Below, piece by piece: positions 1-6,465 of a stretch of 64,000 bases of DNA. The notes below the pieces were generated by a model. The model was not told the origin of the DNA. It searched no databases and saw only the letters and a list, made by a program, of their open reading frames with translations. The stretch spans positions 1 through 64,000 of the forward strand of contig NZ_JABBXD010000013.1 in assembly GCF_014750655.1 (NCBI RefSeq), given 5' to 3'. The translations under genes were made by a program, and so were the position numbers. This stretch comes from Salinimonas profundi. GTDB lineage: Bacteria; Pseudomonadota; Gammaproteobacteria; Enterobacterales; Alteromonadaceae. How positions within the stretch are numbered: the stretch's first letter is position 1; every line of letters starts with the position of its first letter.

Positions 1-45
1 GCAGACCCGAAGCCGATATCGAGCGGCTACTACCATGGCAGTTTG

Positions 46-288
46 CTAAACAATAGGTGGGATTACCGGACGCTTACGTTGTATGCGGTCATAAGCTTCC
101 GTAAACCAATTATAAGATTCTGATTCAGGCAGCCCTAGCCAATCTTCGCTTGCATCTGGATTTATAGAAATCCACCAATCCTTAAGCTCTTTATAAGTGC
201 TTGTATAGATTTCTAATGGTTGCCACCGAATGTGCAAGTCATCTTGATCTGCAGGGTCATGTCCCTGAGCCATAAATTCATTAACCAC
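46..288 (-). CDS. Cassette gene 1, unknown protein, start uncertain or frameshifted
   Basis: Acidic, tryptophan-rich soluble protein of at least 80 residues; I recognise no family. The only in-frame start in the annotated stretch is GTG at 288. The same frame stays open upstream to a TAG near 386 and reads like protein (ALAKTIIDDSPTFKI...), but has no ATG. An ATG inside the upstream attC core (near 398) opens MGLVADDK and then stops, in a frame one base off. A single-base indel near 375-382 would join the two into a protein of about 120 residues. The 45 bases after the stop begin TAGCAAAC on the minus strand, perhaps a degraded attC core cut by the window edge. Confidence 0.5.
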   Translation of the reverse strand: MVNEFMAQGHDPADQDDLHIRWQPLEIYTSTYKELKDWWISINPDASEDWLGLPESESYNWFTEAYDRIQRKRPVIPPIV

Positions 289-395
289 TTTTAACGGTGG
301 GAAATATGGCCCTTCGCTGATAATTTTGAACGTGGGACTATCATCAATAATTGTCTTAGCCAGCGCTAAATTATTTGTCGTCTGCTACTAACCCC

Positions 396-451
396 ATATA
401 ACGCTTCAATCAGTTGACGCAGCAGCGGTCGGCTGCACTGTTTTGTTAAAG
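396..451 (-). repeat. attC site 1 (56 bp)
   Basis: On the minus strand it runs from CTTTAAC to GTTATAT with a short hairpin-forming middle. It is one of the two short attCs in the array. The last codons and stop of the preceding cassette gene lie inside it. Confidence 0.75.
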
Positions 452-987
452 CCACTGACTTTTAGCGCTCCAACATCGTCACGCTTTACCACTATCCGCG
501 AGTTTTCATCGGCCAAAAACAGGTAACCTTGGGTTGTGTCAAACAAGTACAGAGGTCCCTCGACGCCAATTTTCTTTACTGTGCTTTCCTCAATCTCGAC
601 CAGATAGTGTCCCTCGATATCGTCGCCTTGTATGTCGCCGGCCAGCCAAGCAAAAACTGGCAGAGACAGCAGCAGAAGGGCTAACTCTAGCTTTCTTGAC
701 GATATCAGTACAGCATGACACCGCTCCCTGAGTGTCTCTCCCAGTGCGTGTCTTTGATTGAAAATAACGTCCTTAATTAGGATCAGAAAGTGTATGAACA
801 GCAACCCCAACAAAAATGGGAGCGCTTTCAGAAAAGCGATCAAATAATCTTGGGTTGCGGAAAAATCAAAGACGCTCACACCGAATCCCTTGAGGTGAAA
901 ATACTGGTAGATCAGCCCGACAATTGACAGGTAGAAATAGACCAGTGTGATGACTAAACCTGGGTGGTCGTGAACGTACTTTCTCAA
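406..987 (-). CDS. Cassette gene 2, inner-membrane protein of unknown function
   Basis: 193 residues. Three hydrophobic segments are visible (about 11-31, 48-71 and 100-117), followed by a soluble C-terminal part of about 75 residues with a regular beta-like pattern (EGHYLVEIEE, GPLYLFDTTQ, ENSRIVVKRD). The stop codon lies inside attC site 1, so the attC supplies the last residues, a known habit of cassette genes. The start ATG at 987 follows a weak GGAG-like stretch. No family recognised; a membrane sensor or transporter accessory would fit the shape but there is no evidence for it. Confidence 0.75.
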   Translation of the reverse strand: MRKYVHDHPGLVITLVYFYLSIVGLIYQYFHLKGFGVSVFDFSATQDYLIAFLKALPFLLGLLFIHFLILIKDVIFNQRHALGETLRERCHAVLISSRKLELALLLLSLPVFAWLAGDIQGDDIEGHYLVEIEESTVKKIGVEGPLYLFDTTQGYLFLADENSRIVVKRDDVGALKVSGFNKTVQPTAAASTD

Positions 988-1015
988 GTATTACTCCTGT
1001 TGCTGGTGAGTGTAG

Positions 1016-1125
1016 CTTTAACTTTAAGCTAAAGGGCAAAAAACAATGCCATAATCGCGAAGCGACATTGTGTTTTTGTCCCAGCAACCCGCTCCGCGGG
1101 TTGCGTTTTAAGCGTTTTGTTAGGC
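1016..1125 (-). repeat. attC site 2 (110 bp)
   Basis: The minus strand reads GCCTAACAAAACGC at one end and TTTAGCTTAAAGTTAAAG at the other. A central ATAATCGCGAAGC block is shared with sites 4 and 10. A GC-rich hairpin (CAACCCGC...GCGGGTTG) sits within the variable part. Confidence 0.85.
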
Positions 1126-1527
1126 ATCCCAGCCTCGATCCTCAAACTCTACTTTTAACCCAAATGAATCGGCCAAAACCTCTTGAGTTGTTTTAAGCCA
1201 GCTCAATGATTTTTCCGAGTGCCTCGATTCAAGTAATGTAGCCAGTTCATTGCCTTCATGGTCGTTGATAGTAATACCTACCCAACCACAACCTTTCGCA
1301 GGTTTGATTTCGTATAGAGTAATAGATTTAGCAGACTTATATTGTGCACATACGCTCCGATTATTTTGGATAACTCCGCAACTTTCCTCATTACCAATAA
1401 TCCAGGCTACGAGCTTATTTGAATATGATGGTTCATATTGATTAACCACTTCTTCCGGAGCCTCAGACTTCAATGATATTGAAGCTTCTAAAATTAGCGG
1501 TTTTTCAAGAACCTTCCAGACTTTCAT
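1120..1527 (-). CDS. Cassette gene 3, unknown soluble protein
   Basis: 135 residues with no signal peptide or membrane segment. Mixed charge and three internal cysteines (CGV, CAQ, CGW). It begins MKVWKVLEKPLILEASISL and ends EFEDRGWDA. The stop TAA overlaps the attC core at 1120-1122, and the start follows the neighbouring attC core by about 9 bases, so translation begins almost directly at the cassette boundary with no clear ribosome site. I cannot assign a family. The size and small acidic character resemble the anonymous proteins typical of cassette arrays. Confidence 0.7.
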   Translation of the reverse strand: MKVWKVLEKPLILEASISLKSEAPEEVVNQYEPSYSNKLVAWIIGNEESCGVIQNNRSVCAQYKSAKSITLYEIKPAKGCGWVGITINDHEGNELATLLESRHSEKSLSWLKTTQEVLADSFGLKVEFEDRGWDA

Positions 1528-1536
1528 TGTTCAGTT

Positions 1537-1628
1537 GCCTAACTTTAAGCTAACGGGCGATAATGGCGAAGCCGCCGTGCGTTTTCGTCCCAGCGAGCGA
1601 AGGGAGGGTGTTTAGCGTTTTGTTATGC
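1537..1628 (-). repeat. attC site 3 (92 bp)
   Basis: Minus strand: core GCATAAC with AAAACGC next to it; the other end is CGTTAGCTTAAAGTTAGGC. Full double-core structure, with both simple sites readable and mutually complementary. Confidence 0.88.
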
Positions 1629-1638
1629 GCGTGCATAT

Positions 1639-2007
1639 TCAGAACATCCACCCAAAAAATCTGCCAATACCGTACCAAATAGCAGATACAGCAACCATTA
1701 CAACGTACAGCAAGGCAAAAATCTTAAAAGTAGGAATTGTTTCTATTATGCCTGCTGCCAAATGACTTGAATGCTTACTTGTGTTTTTTTCTGCGTTTAA
1801 CGCACTCAACCAAGCCCGTTTTGTAACTCTGAAAAACACTTTAGCAACTCCACCCAATGCAATGGCTAAAATGAATGGCAGCTCTTGAACCCCAGCATAA
1901 ACAAGGCATGCGATAAGTGACAAACCCAATCCAAATGTATATACCAAATAGGGTGCTGACATTTTATTGGTATTTTCTAGAGCTTCTTGCTGCTGTTCAA
2001 TTTCCAT
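1639..2007 (-). CDS. Cassette gene 4, small membrane protein
   Basis: 122 residues. A short glutamine/glutamate-rich N-terminus (MEIEQQQEALENTN) is followed by two adjacent hydrophobic helices (about 20-40 and 43-60), a basic loop with KRAW, and a C-terminal helix (about 94-114) ending in an aromatic tail (GRFFGWMF). Probably a three-helix inner-membrane protein with the N-terminus in the cytoplasm. No family recognised. Full cassette context: attC on both sides. Confidence 0.72.
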   Translation of the reverse strand: MEIEQQQEALENTNKMSAPYLVYTFGLGLSLIACLVYAGVQELPFILAIALGGVAKVFFRVTKRAWLSALNAEKNTSKHSSHLAAGIIETIPTFKIFALLYVVMVAVSAIWYGIGRFFGWMF

Positions 2008-2030
2008 ATACTTTAATTCTCCATTTGAGC

Positions 2031-2135
2031 GTATAACGCTAAGCTAACGGGCAGTGGCGTAGCGGCATAATCGCGAAGCGCCGCTGCGTTACTGTCCCAG
2101 TGAACGAAGTGAACGTGTTTAGCGCTTTGTTATGT
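2031..2135 (-). repeat. attC site 4 (105 bp)
   Basis: Minus strand from ACATAAC to GTTATAC. The right simple site AGCTTAGCGTTATAC is the closest relative of the site invaded by the insertion sequence at 6466, which helps to reconstruct that target. Confidence 0.88.
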
Positions 2136-2447
2136 TTGGCCATATGATACAGAAACTATCTTTTCTTCGGGATTGAATTCAATGTTGCAACTGACTAGAT
2201 GCAAATTGAGCTTACTACTATGTGAAATCTGTTTCCCCTGCTCCGTACTTTCTATTTTGTACTCCGATAATTTGACAGTATTTAGCTGCCTCACCACTGA
2301 TTCCAGAGAGTCACCCTTGGCGTAGTTTCCACAAAGAAAATGAATTTCTTTTCGTGCCTCGTTTGAAAAGAAGCCTAAAGCGACCAAGCCCAATATAGAT
2401 ACAGAAATCGCAAAATATTTAAGACTAAGAAAAGTTTTGCTATTCAT
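2130..2447 (-). CDS. Cassette gene 5, single-pass membrane or exported protein, unknown
   Basis: 105 residues from ATG 2447 (MNSKTFLSLKYFAISVSIL). An upstream in-frame start would add 17 residues but would lie in the attC, so I prefer 2447. An N-terminal hydrophobic helix (about 9-27) is followed by a soluble domain with two cysteines, compatible with an anchored periplasmic protein. The motif KGDSLESVVRQLNTV resembles the small amphipathic region found in periplasmic bacterial hypotheticals. The stop overlaps attC site 4. No function can be assigned. Confidence 0.68.
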   Translation of the reverse strand: MNSKTFLSLKYFAISVSILGLVALGFFSNEARKEIHFLCGNYAKGDSLESVVRQLNTVKLSEYKIESTEQGKQISHSSKLNLHLVSCNIEFNPEEKIVSVSYGQT

Positions 2448-2466
2448 ATCTCGGTGTATCCAAAGA

Positions 2467-2582
2467 ACATAACTTCCCACTAAGGGGCGATAACACATGG
2501 GCTAAAATTAAGAACGAAGTGACGCAGCCCATGTGTTAGCGTCCCAACTAGCGAAGCGAGAGCCTTGAGTGGCTTGTTATGC
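2467..2582 (-). repeat. attC site 5 (116 bp)
   Basis: Minus strand begins GCATAACAAGCCACTCAAG and ends with GTTATGT. The internal arms ACACATGGGC and GCCCATGTGT pair perfectly. This end-core pattern (AACAAGCC...) differs from the AACAAAACGC type of sites 2-4, so at least two attC lineages are mixed in the array. Confidence 0.87.
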
Positions 2583-3002
2583 GTCGCCTACTATGCACTC
2601 TGCTACCTTCATTACAGGGGTGGTACTGAAATCGAGCTGCAAAGTTGTAATTGCAGGCTGACGAACAGAGTTTAATTCCGTAGGCTGCCATCTGAAATTT
2701 TTAAGCGATTTTGTTGCTGAACGAATAAAAGTAGAGTCAGGAATAGCCTTAATAACTTGGATGTTCTGTGCTTTCCCTTCACTGTTGATCACAAATGAAA
2801 AATCGACACAGCCACTTATGCCTTTCTTAGCAGCATCTTGAGGGTATCTCGGGTAATCATTTTTCGAAACAATCCACATTTTTTCAAGGGCATTTTTGTC
2901 ATCCACAAAATCAACTGGCTTTATTTCGTCTTCATTGACGTCTGAAGTAGAATTACAAGCTGATAGCGCTAAGGCACTTGTCAAAAATAGAATCCTTCTC
3001 AT
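2577..3002 (-). CDS. Cassette gene 6, lipoprotein with a TonB C-terminal-like domain
   Basis: 141 residues from ATG 3002, preceded by GAGG at good spacing. The longer reading from 3041 starts inside the attC and would spoil the signal peptide. MRRILFLTSALALSAC is a lipoprotein signal with lipobox LSAC. Residues about 50-135 (YPRYPQDAAKKGISGCVDFSFVI... then FRWQPTE) match the TonB/TolA C-terminal fold: the YP...A...G.V...F.I...G......V and FRW.P landmarks are present. Such free-standing domains normally belong to energy transducers, but here there is no membrane helix or proline linker, so TonB function is unlikely. Role unknown. Confidence 0.75.
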   Translation of the reverse strand: MRRILFLTSALALSACNSTSDVNEDEIKPVDFVDDKNALEKMWIVSKNDYPRYPQDAAKKGISGCVDFSFVINSEGKAQNIQVIKAIPDSTFIRSATKSLKNFRWQPTELNSVRQPAITTLQLDFSTTPVMKVAECIVGDA

Positions 3003-3026
3003 TTTTCCTCCATTATTTCTCATGAC

Positions 3027-3098
3027 GCATAACTCCCGCATTTGTGGCTGGCTTGGAGCGCAGCGGATAACCAGTCCGACAACATGCGCTTGTTAAGC
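3027..3098 (-). repeat. attC site 6 (72 bp)
   Basis: Minus strand from GCTTAACAAGCGC to GCGGGAGTTATGC. Compact site with good end-core complementarity. Confidence 0.85.
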
Positions 3099-3566
3099 GC
3101 TGGTGATTTGGTCAATAGCTTCAAGGTAATTTTCATTACCTATCCCAACTTGTGCATATACTGGACGTGTTTCACCACCCTTGTGGTCGTATTGTTCTTC
3201 AGAACCCCAAAGTGTGATGATTGTGTCTCTAAATAAGTAATCATCTGGGTCAAAGTCATGATCATCAGTTTGTTTAGATGCAATATGCTCAAACAATGTT
3301 TTGGCGTCGTTATCAAATGGATCGATTCCGTATATTTCGAAGTCACAGCCACAGCCTGAGTAATATTGAGCACCGATAAAATCAGCTCGACTGCATTCAT
3401 CGTATGTAACCTCTAAAGCACTGCCAAAGAAATAATCAGTCTCTTTTGATTTTGAGTGCCGATATTGAACACCACAAAATTCCTTCATTACACTTTGCAC
3501 TTCTTCGGAAGTCATTCCAAATCGAATCGGACCTACGCCCTTTAATGGAATGATTTCAAGTAACAT
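3093..3566 (-). CDS. Cassette gene 7, unknown acidic protein, immunity-like
   Basis: 157 residues, strongly acidic and soluble. The N-terminus EIIPLKGVGPIRFGMTSEEV has the GIGPIRFGMT pattern shared by many small bacterial proteins of unknown role, some of which sit beside polymorphic toxins. A clustered YYSGCGCDFEIYG motif contributes cysteines near the middle. There is no toxin gene beside it, so an orphan immunity or antitoxin role is only a guess from sequence style. The stop overlaps attC site 6. The start ATG 3566 follows GGAGAGA at usable spacing. Confidence 0.72.
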   Translation of the reverse strand: MLLEIIPLKGVGPIRFGMTSEEVQSVMKEFCGVQYRHSKSKETDYFFGSALEVTYDECSRADFIGAQYYSGCGCDFEIYGIDPFDNDAKTLFEHIASKQTDDHDFDPDDYLFRDTIITLWGSEEQYDHKGGETRPVYAQVGIGNENYLEAIDQITSA

Positions 3567-3581
3567 GCAATCTCTCCTTCC

Positions 3582-3697
3582 GCCTTACACCCCAATAATG
3601 GGCAAATGTACGCAGGCTATAATACCGAGCGAAGCGAAGGGAGCCTACGTGTTTTTGTCCCTAGCGAGCGCAACGAGTGTTAATGTGTTTGTTATAT
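3582..3697 (-). repeat. attC site 7 (about 116 bp), one core degenerate
   Basis: Minus strand begins ATATAACAAACAC. The opposite end reads CCCATTATTGGGGTGTAAGGC, where a GTTAAGGC core would be expected; the extra or changed base (GTGTAAG) makes this the most decayed core of the array and could impair cassette excision. Confidence 0.72.
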
Positions 3698-3698
3698 T

Positions 3699-3986
3699 TT
3701 ACTTGAGCACTACAGTAATTTGTCTTTCGGGTTGTACTGACGCTTCTAAGAAAATTGTTAACACCTTCAATTGAAATGCCTTCATATCTGGCTTTAAATT
3801 CAGCCCAGTTCCAATTGAGACGAGCGTAAAAGGCGGCTCTACTCCGTTTATCGAACCAGTGACCAAAGAGTCAGCTAATGCATCTAAATTTCTACCGTGC
3901 CAACAAGGTGCTTCTAATACTGGTAGAAGGAAATTATAAAACTGCTCTTTTGAAATTATTTGGTTGCAATCAATCACTATTTCCAT
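3699..3986 (-). CDS. Cassette gene 8, barstar-family ribonuclease inhibitor
   Basis: 95 residues, close to the usual barstar length. Family landmarks: I.SKEQFYNFLLPVLEAP, then the signature WHGRNLDALADSL (about 29-41), then PPFTLVSIGTG. In characterised members this protein binds and blocks a secreted barnase-type RNase; the acidic face around the NLDAL helix does the binding. No barnase is encoded in the window, so it is an orphan inhibitor carried as a mobile cassette, perhaps protecting against toxins of competitors or phage. Family assignment firm from the motif, role inferred. Confidence 0.85.
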   Translation of the reverse strand: MEIVIDCNQIISKEQFYNFLLPVLEAPCWHGRNLDALADSLVTGSINGVEPPFTLVSIGTGLNLKPDMKAFQLKVLTIFLEASVQPERQITVVLK

Positions 3987-4001
3987 GAAACATCCTGTAG
4001 A

Positions 4002-4054
4002 ACATAACGCCGCAAGCCGCGGTGCGAAGCATATGACGCCTTGCCTTGTTAGCT
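4002..4054 (-). repeat. attC site 8 (53 bp)
   Basis: Minus strand from AGCTAACAAGGCAAGGC to GCCGCAAGCC...GCGTTATGT (read from the other strand). The shortest site in the array; arms CGCAAG and CTTGCC complement each other. Confidence 0.75.
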
Positions 4055-4058
4055 GTGA

Positions 4059-4475
4059 TTAGTTGGTGAGAGCCTTGAAGTATGATATTAGCTGCCTAAT
4101 AGTTTCGGGCTGTGTTTCAAAGCCACCCGTTAAATGAATGGGCCAATACTTGGAACCGCTATACTGATACCGATGTAATTGAGCCTCTATTTCCATATGA
4201 CCCAAGACATCAGAAGAACGGGTTTCTAAAACAAACTCTTCTGGACTCATACTTGATATTTTGGCGCCACCACTTCTCTTTTCATCGATTATCTCTAGCT
4301 CTGCGACGAACCTTTCCATTTCCGGCAGCTCAAGCCAAATCTCATCGTAGGAGCCTGAAAATTCCCGTAGAGCTAAAGCGACCTTATCTTTAACATCACC
4401 AGCACAAGGGCTGCCCTCTGGATTTCTTTCCAGCTCTTCTATCTCAATGAATTCTTCTTTAGTTCCAATCTTCAT
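4059..4475 (-). CDS. Cassette gene 9, WapI-like immunity protein (tentative)
   Basis: 138 residues, acidic and soluble. Sequence order: MKIGTKEEFIEIEELER, EFSGSYDEIWLELPEMERFVAELE, SMSPEEFVLETRSSD, GHMEIEAQLHRYQYSG, then a final GGFETQPETIRQLISYF. This arrangement reminds me of the small proteins annotated in genomes as WapI-type immunity proteins next to contact-dependent toxins, but I cannot verify it by search. No toxin partner is nearby. The leader between the attC core GTTAGCT and the start is only about 17 bases. Confidence 0.65.
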   Translation of the reverse strand: MKIGTKEEFIEIEELERNPEGSPCAGDVKDKVALALREFSGSYDEIWLELPEMERFVAELEIIDEKRSGGAKISSMSPEEFVLETRSSDVLGHMEIEAQLHRYQYSGSKYWPIHLTGGFETQPETIRQLISYFKALTN

Positions 4476-4492
4476 TCAATACACTCTTTTAC

Positions 4493-4585
4493 AGCTAACG
4501 CCCCGCTAAACGGCGAGCGGTAGCGAGTCCGGTGTGGAAGCCAATCTTTTTTGTGGCTGGAACGAATTTAAGCGGCTTGTTATAA
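4493..4585 (-). repeat. attC site 9 (93 bp)
   Basis: Minus strand from TTATAACAAGCCGC to GCGGGGCGTTAGCT; end arms GCCGC/GCGGGGC pair. Site next to the cassette invaded by the insertion sequence. Confidence 0.86.
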
Positions 4586-4888
4586 GTTTTGGTTAAGTTC
4601 AATACGGGCCTCCTGCCATTGCTCCCAAACATACTCTGGGTTTAGATCTGGATACCCTCGTGATTCTTCCATTGTATCTCGTGCTGAGATTGGCAACATC
4701 ATACATACGGCATTGTCGCGAATCTCAAGCACTTCACCTTCAGTTAATGGCGAACCTTTTTCTCGCTCTTTGTTTAACAGAATCGCTACCAAAGCTGGGA
4801 TAGGAGTCGGCCCCAGTTCCTCTTCGGGTTCTTCAGGTTTCTTTTTCTTAAATAAATTTTTAAACAACCGATGTACCTTATGACTCAT
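4580..4888 (-). CDS. Cassette gene 10, unknown protein cut from its attC by the IS
   Basis: 102 residues from ATG 4888. The N-terminus is very basic (FKNLFKKKKP), then a proline/glutamate stretch, then a soluble part with TEGEVLEIRDNAV and YPDLNPEYVWEQWQEAR. No family named. The insertion sequence lies directly before the start codon. Rejoining the flanks gives GTT followed by ATGAGTC, so the start codon was originally part of the attC core. After insertion, GGGAG within the IS terminal repeat lies 11 bases before the start and may now serve as the ribosome site. Confidence 0.7.
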   Translation of the reverse strand: MSHKVHRLFKNLFKKKKPEEPEEELGPTPIPALVAILLNKEREKGSPLTEGEVLEIRDNAVCMMLPISARDTMEESRGYPDLNPEYVWEQWQEARIELNQNL

Positions 4889-4895
4889 AGACACA

Positions 4896-4908
4896 ATGAC
4901 TCCCTTTG
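4896..4908 (+). repeat. Left subterminal inverted repeat of the IS
   Basis: ATGACTCCCTTTG, a perfect 13-bp inverted copy of the right repeat at 6450-6462. Confidence 0.9.
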
Positions 4909-4913
4909 AAAGT

Positions 4914-4995
4914 GCTAGCCTCCGCATTTTCGTGGGTTAGCTGAAAGCCATTGCCATAATTAGTTTGTTCAAGACTAAATCATTTGGAGGCTAGC
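4914..4995 (+). promoter_or_regulatory. Inverted repeat that can mask the transposase ribosome site
   Basis: GCTAGCCTCC at 4914-4923 is the exact reverse complement of GGAGGCTAGC at 4986-4995, which contains the Shine-Dalgarno sequence of the transposase. A possible promoter lies between the arms (TTGCCA at 4951 and GACTAA at 4973, 16 bases apart). Transcripts from that promoter lack the left arm, while read-through transcripts from outside carry both arms and could fold to block translation, as known for other insertion sequences. Confidence 0.6.
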
Positions 4996-6150
4996 ATGAA
5001 TAAACATAGCATGATTTTTATCGGGTTGGATACGCACAAGGAGTTCCATGAAGTAGCGTATTGCGAAGAGCAGCGCGGTGCAACGGCTGTTCATTATGGC
5101 CGTATCCCGTCCTCGAAAATCAGCTTGAAAAAGCTGATACGCCAGTTTGAATCAAAGTATTCGGGAGCCACGTTGCATGTAGTGTATGAGGCCGGGCCTT
5201 GTGGTTACTGGATTTACCGACTTATCACCAGCCTAGGCCACTGTTGTTATGTCGTCGCCCCCTCGCTTATTCCTAAGAAACCGGGCGAGCGAGTTAAAAC
5301 AGACCGGCGTGATTCACTGAAGCTGGTTCGGTTACTGAAATCTGAAGACCTGACACCTATCTACGTGCCCGAACCGGAAGATGAGGCGGTGCGCGACCTA
5401 TCCCGCGCACGTGAAACCGCCATGAAGGACTTAAAAGAGGCCAAATACCAGCTCAAGGCATTGCTGTTGCGCAACAACATTCGCTATGAAGGAACAGCAA
5501 ACTGGTCTCAGAAGCATTTACGCTGGCTCACTGAACTCATATTGCCACATCCTGCCCAGCACATTGTTTTGCAGGAACAGCTTCAAACTATCAACGAACG
5601 CACTCGACGGCTGGAACGGCTGGGTAATGAACTGACGCATCATGTGCACCAGTGGCGTTATTATCCGGTGGTTAAAGCCATTCAGGCCATGCGAGGTGTC
5701 AGGTTGTTGGTGGCGGTAGGGGTTGTCGCAGAGCTCGGTGATTTACAACGCTTCGACCATCCCAGAAAGCTGATGGCCTATCTTGGTCTGGTACCCAGTG
5801 AGCATTCATCAGGCGGAAAGCGTCACTTAGGGGCCATTACCAAATGTGGCAATGGCCGGGCTCGGCGGCTACTAATTGAAGGTGCACACAGTTACCGTTA
5901 CCCGGCGAATGTGTCCACTACTCTGCAGATGCGCCAGGAAGGGCTACCCAAAGACATTGTCGATATTGCCTGGAAAGCGCAGCTTCGCCTGTGCAAACGC
6001 TACCAGCGAATGAGCAAAAAAGGTAAACACTACAACCTGATAATCACAGCGATTGCCAGAGAAATGGCAGCCTACATCTGGGCTATCGCAAAGGAAGTGG
6101 TACTCACACCGGTTAACCCGAAACTAAGGCTGAGCAGAGTACCCGCATGA
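4996..6150 (+). CDS. IS110-family DEDD transposase
   Basis: 384 residues. The ATG at 4996 has GGAGG five bases upstream, so it is preferred to the in-frame TTG at 4984. The N-terminal RuvC-like domain shows the DEDD set: D12 (GLDTHKE), E65 (VVYEAGPCGY), D103 and D106 (KTDRRDSLKL). A central helical region (about 130-220, rich in Arg/Glu) forms the coiled linker. The C-terminal Tnp_20 domain carries YLGLVPSEHSSGGKRHLG with the candidate nucleophilic serine at 271 or 272, then GAITKCGNGRARRLL. The family moves a circular intermediate, guided by an element-encoded RNA. Confidence 0.93.
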   Translation: MNKHSMIFIGLDTHKEFHEVAYCEEQRGATAVHYGRIPSSKISLKKLIRQFESKYSGATLHVVYEAGPCGYWIYRLITSLGHCCYVVAPSLIPKKPGERVKTDRRDSLKLVRLLKSEDLTPIYVPEPEDEAVRDLSRARETAMKDLKEAKYQLKALLLRNNIRYEGTANWSQKHLRWLTELILPHPAQHIVLQEQLQTINERTRRLERLGNELTHHVHQWRYYPVVKAIQAMRGVRLLVAVGVVAELGDLQRFDHPRKLMAYLGLVPSEHSSGGKRHLGAITKCGNGRARRLLIEGAHSYRYPANVSTTLQMRQEGLPKDIVDIAWKAQLRLCKRYQRMSKKGKHYNLIITAIAREMAAYIWAIAKEVVLTPVNPKLRLSRVPA

Positions 6151-6449
6151 TAAAAGAGTTTGAGCTAACGCATTCGGATCAGGCCGCGGAATGTGGCACA
6201 ACCTACGAGGGCGTTATGATGGCAGTAACTTAACGGTTATTGATCCACGAACATAGACTGATGAGAAGGTGACCACGGCGGAGTGAGTAAGGTAGGCGCT
6301 GTTCACTGAAAGGTGAATAATCCACGGATACCAGCATGACAACCGACGACATTACTGCCTCATCCAGTGCGTAAGCTCATTTTAACCGGGCGTTGAAAGA
6401 ACTAATTATGGACCGAAATAATGTCAGGGAGATACTCGGTTATTATTGA
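6151..6449 (+). ncRNA. Candidate guide RNA (seekRNA/bridge RNA) of the IS
   Basis: The 3' non-coding region of about 300 bases, where the IS1111 group encodes its targeting RNA. GCGTTATGA at 6211-6219 is complementary to the reconstructed plus-strand target TCAT/AACGC (4885-4888 joined to 6466-6470), spanning the insertion point. TAACGC at 6166-6171 is identical to the plus strand across the same point (T/AACGC), so it could pair with the other strand. ATACCAG at 6328-6334 equals the joined right and left IS ends (ATACC/AG), a possible donor guide. Exact RNA ends unknown; matches seen by eye. Confidence 0.75.
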
Positions 6450-6462
6450 CAAAGGGAGTCAT
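6450..6462 (+). repeat. Right subterminal inverted repeat of the IS
   Basis: CAAAGGGAGTCAT, paired with 4896-4908; three bases (ACC) separate it from the inferred element end. Confidence 0.9.
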
Positions 6463-6465
6463 ACC

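Larger units (their letters stand above)
4889..6465 (+). mobile_element. IS110-family, IS1111-attC-type insertion sequence (1577 bp) in an attC core
   Basis: One DEDD transposase gene, a 107-base left end and a 315-base right non-coding region. Subterminal inverted repeats ATGACTCCCTTTG (4896-4908) and CAAAGGGAGTCAT (6450-6462) lie 7 and 3 bases inside the inferred ends, a layout known for the IS1111 group. Removing 4889-6465 restores an intact attC core on the minus strand (AGCTTAGCGTT joined to ATGAGTC; compare AGCTTAGCGTTATAC in attC site 4), with no target duplication. A known IS1111 subgroup targets attC sites; this element fits it. Confidence 0.88.

Noticed and set aside
1..45. An eleventh attC at the left edge (TAGCAAAC on the minus strand)
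   Set aside because: Core differs from TAAC and only one end could be inside the window.
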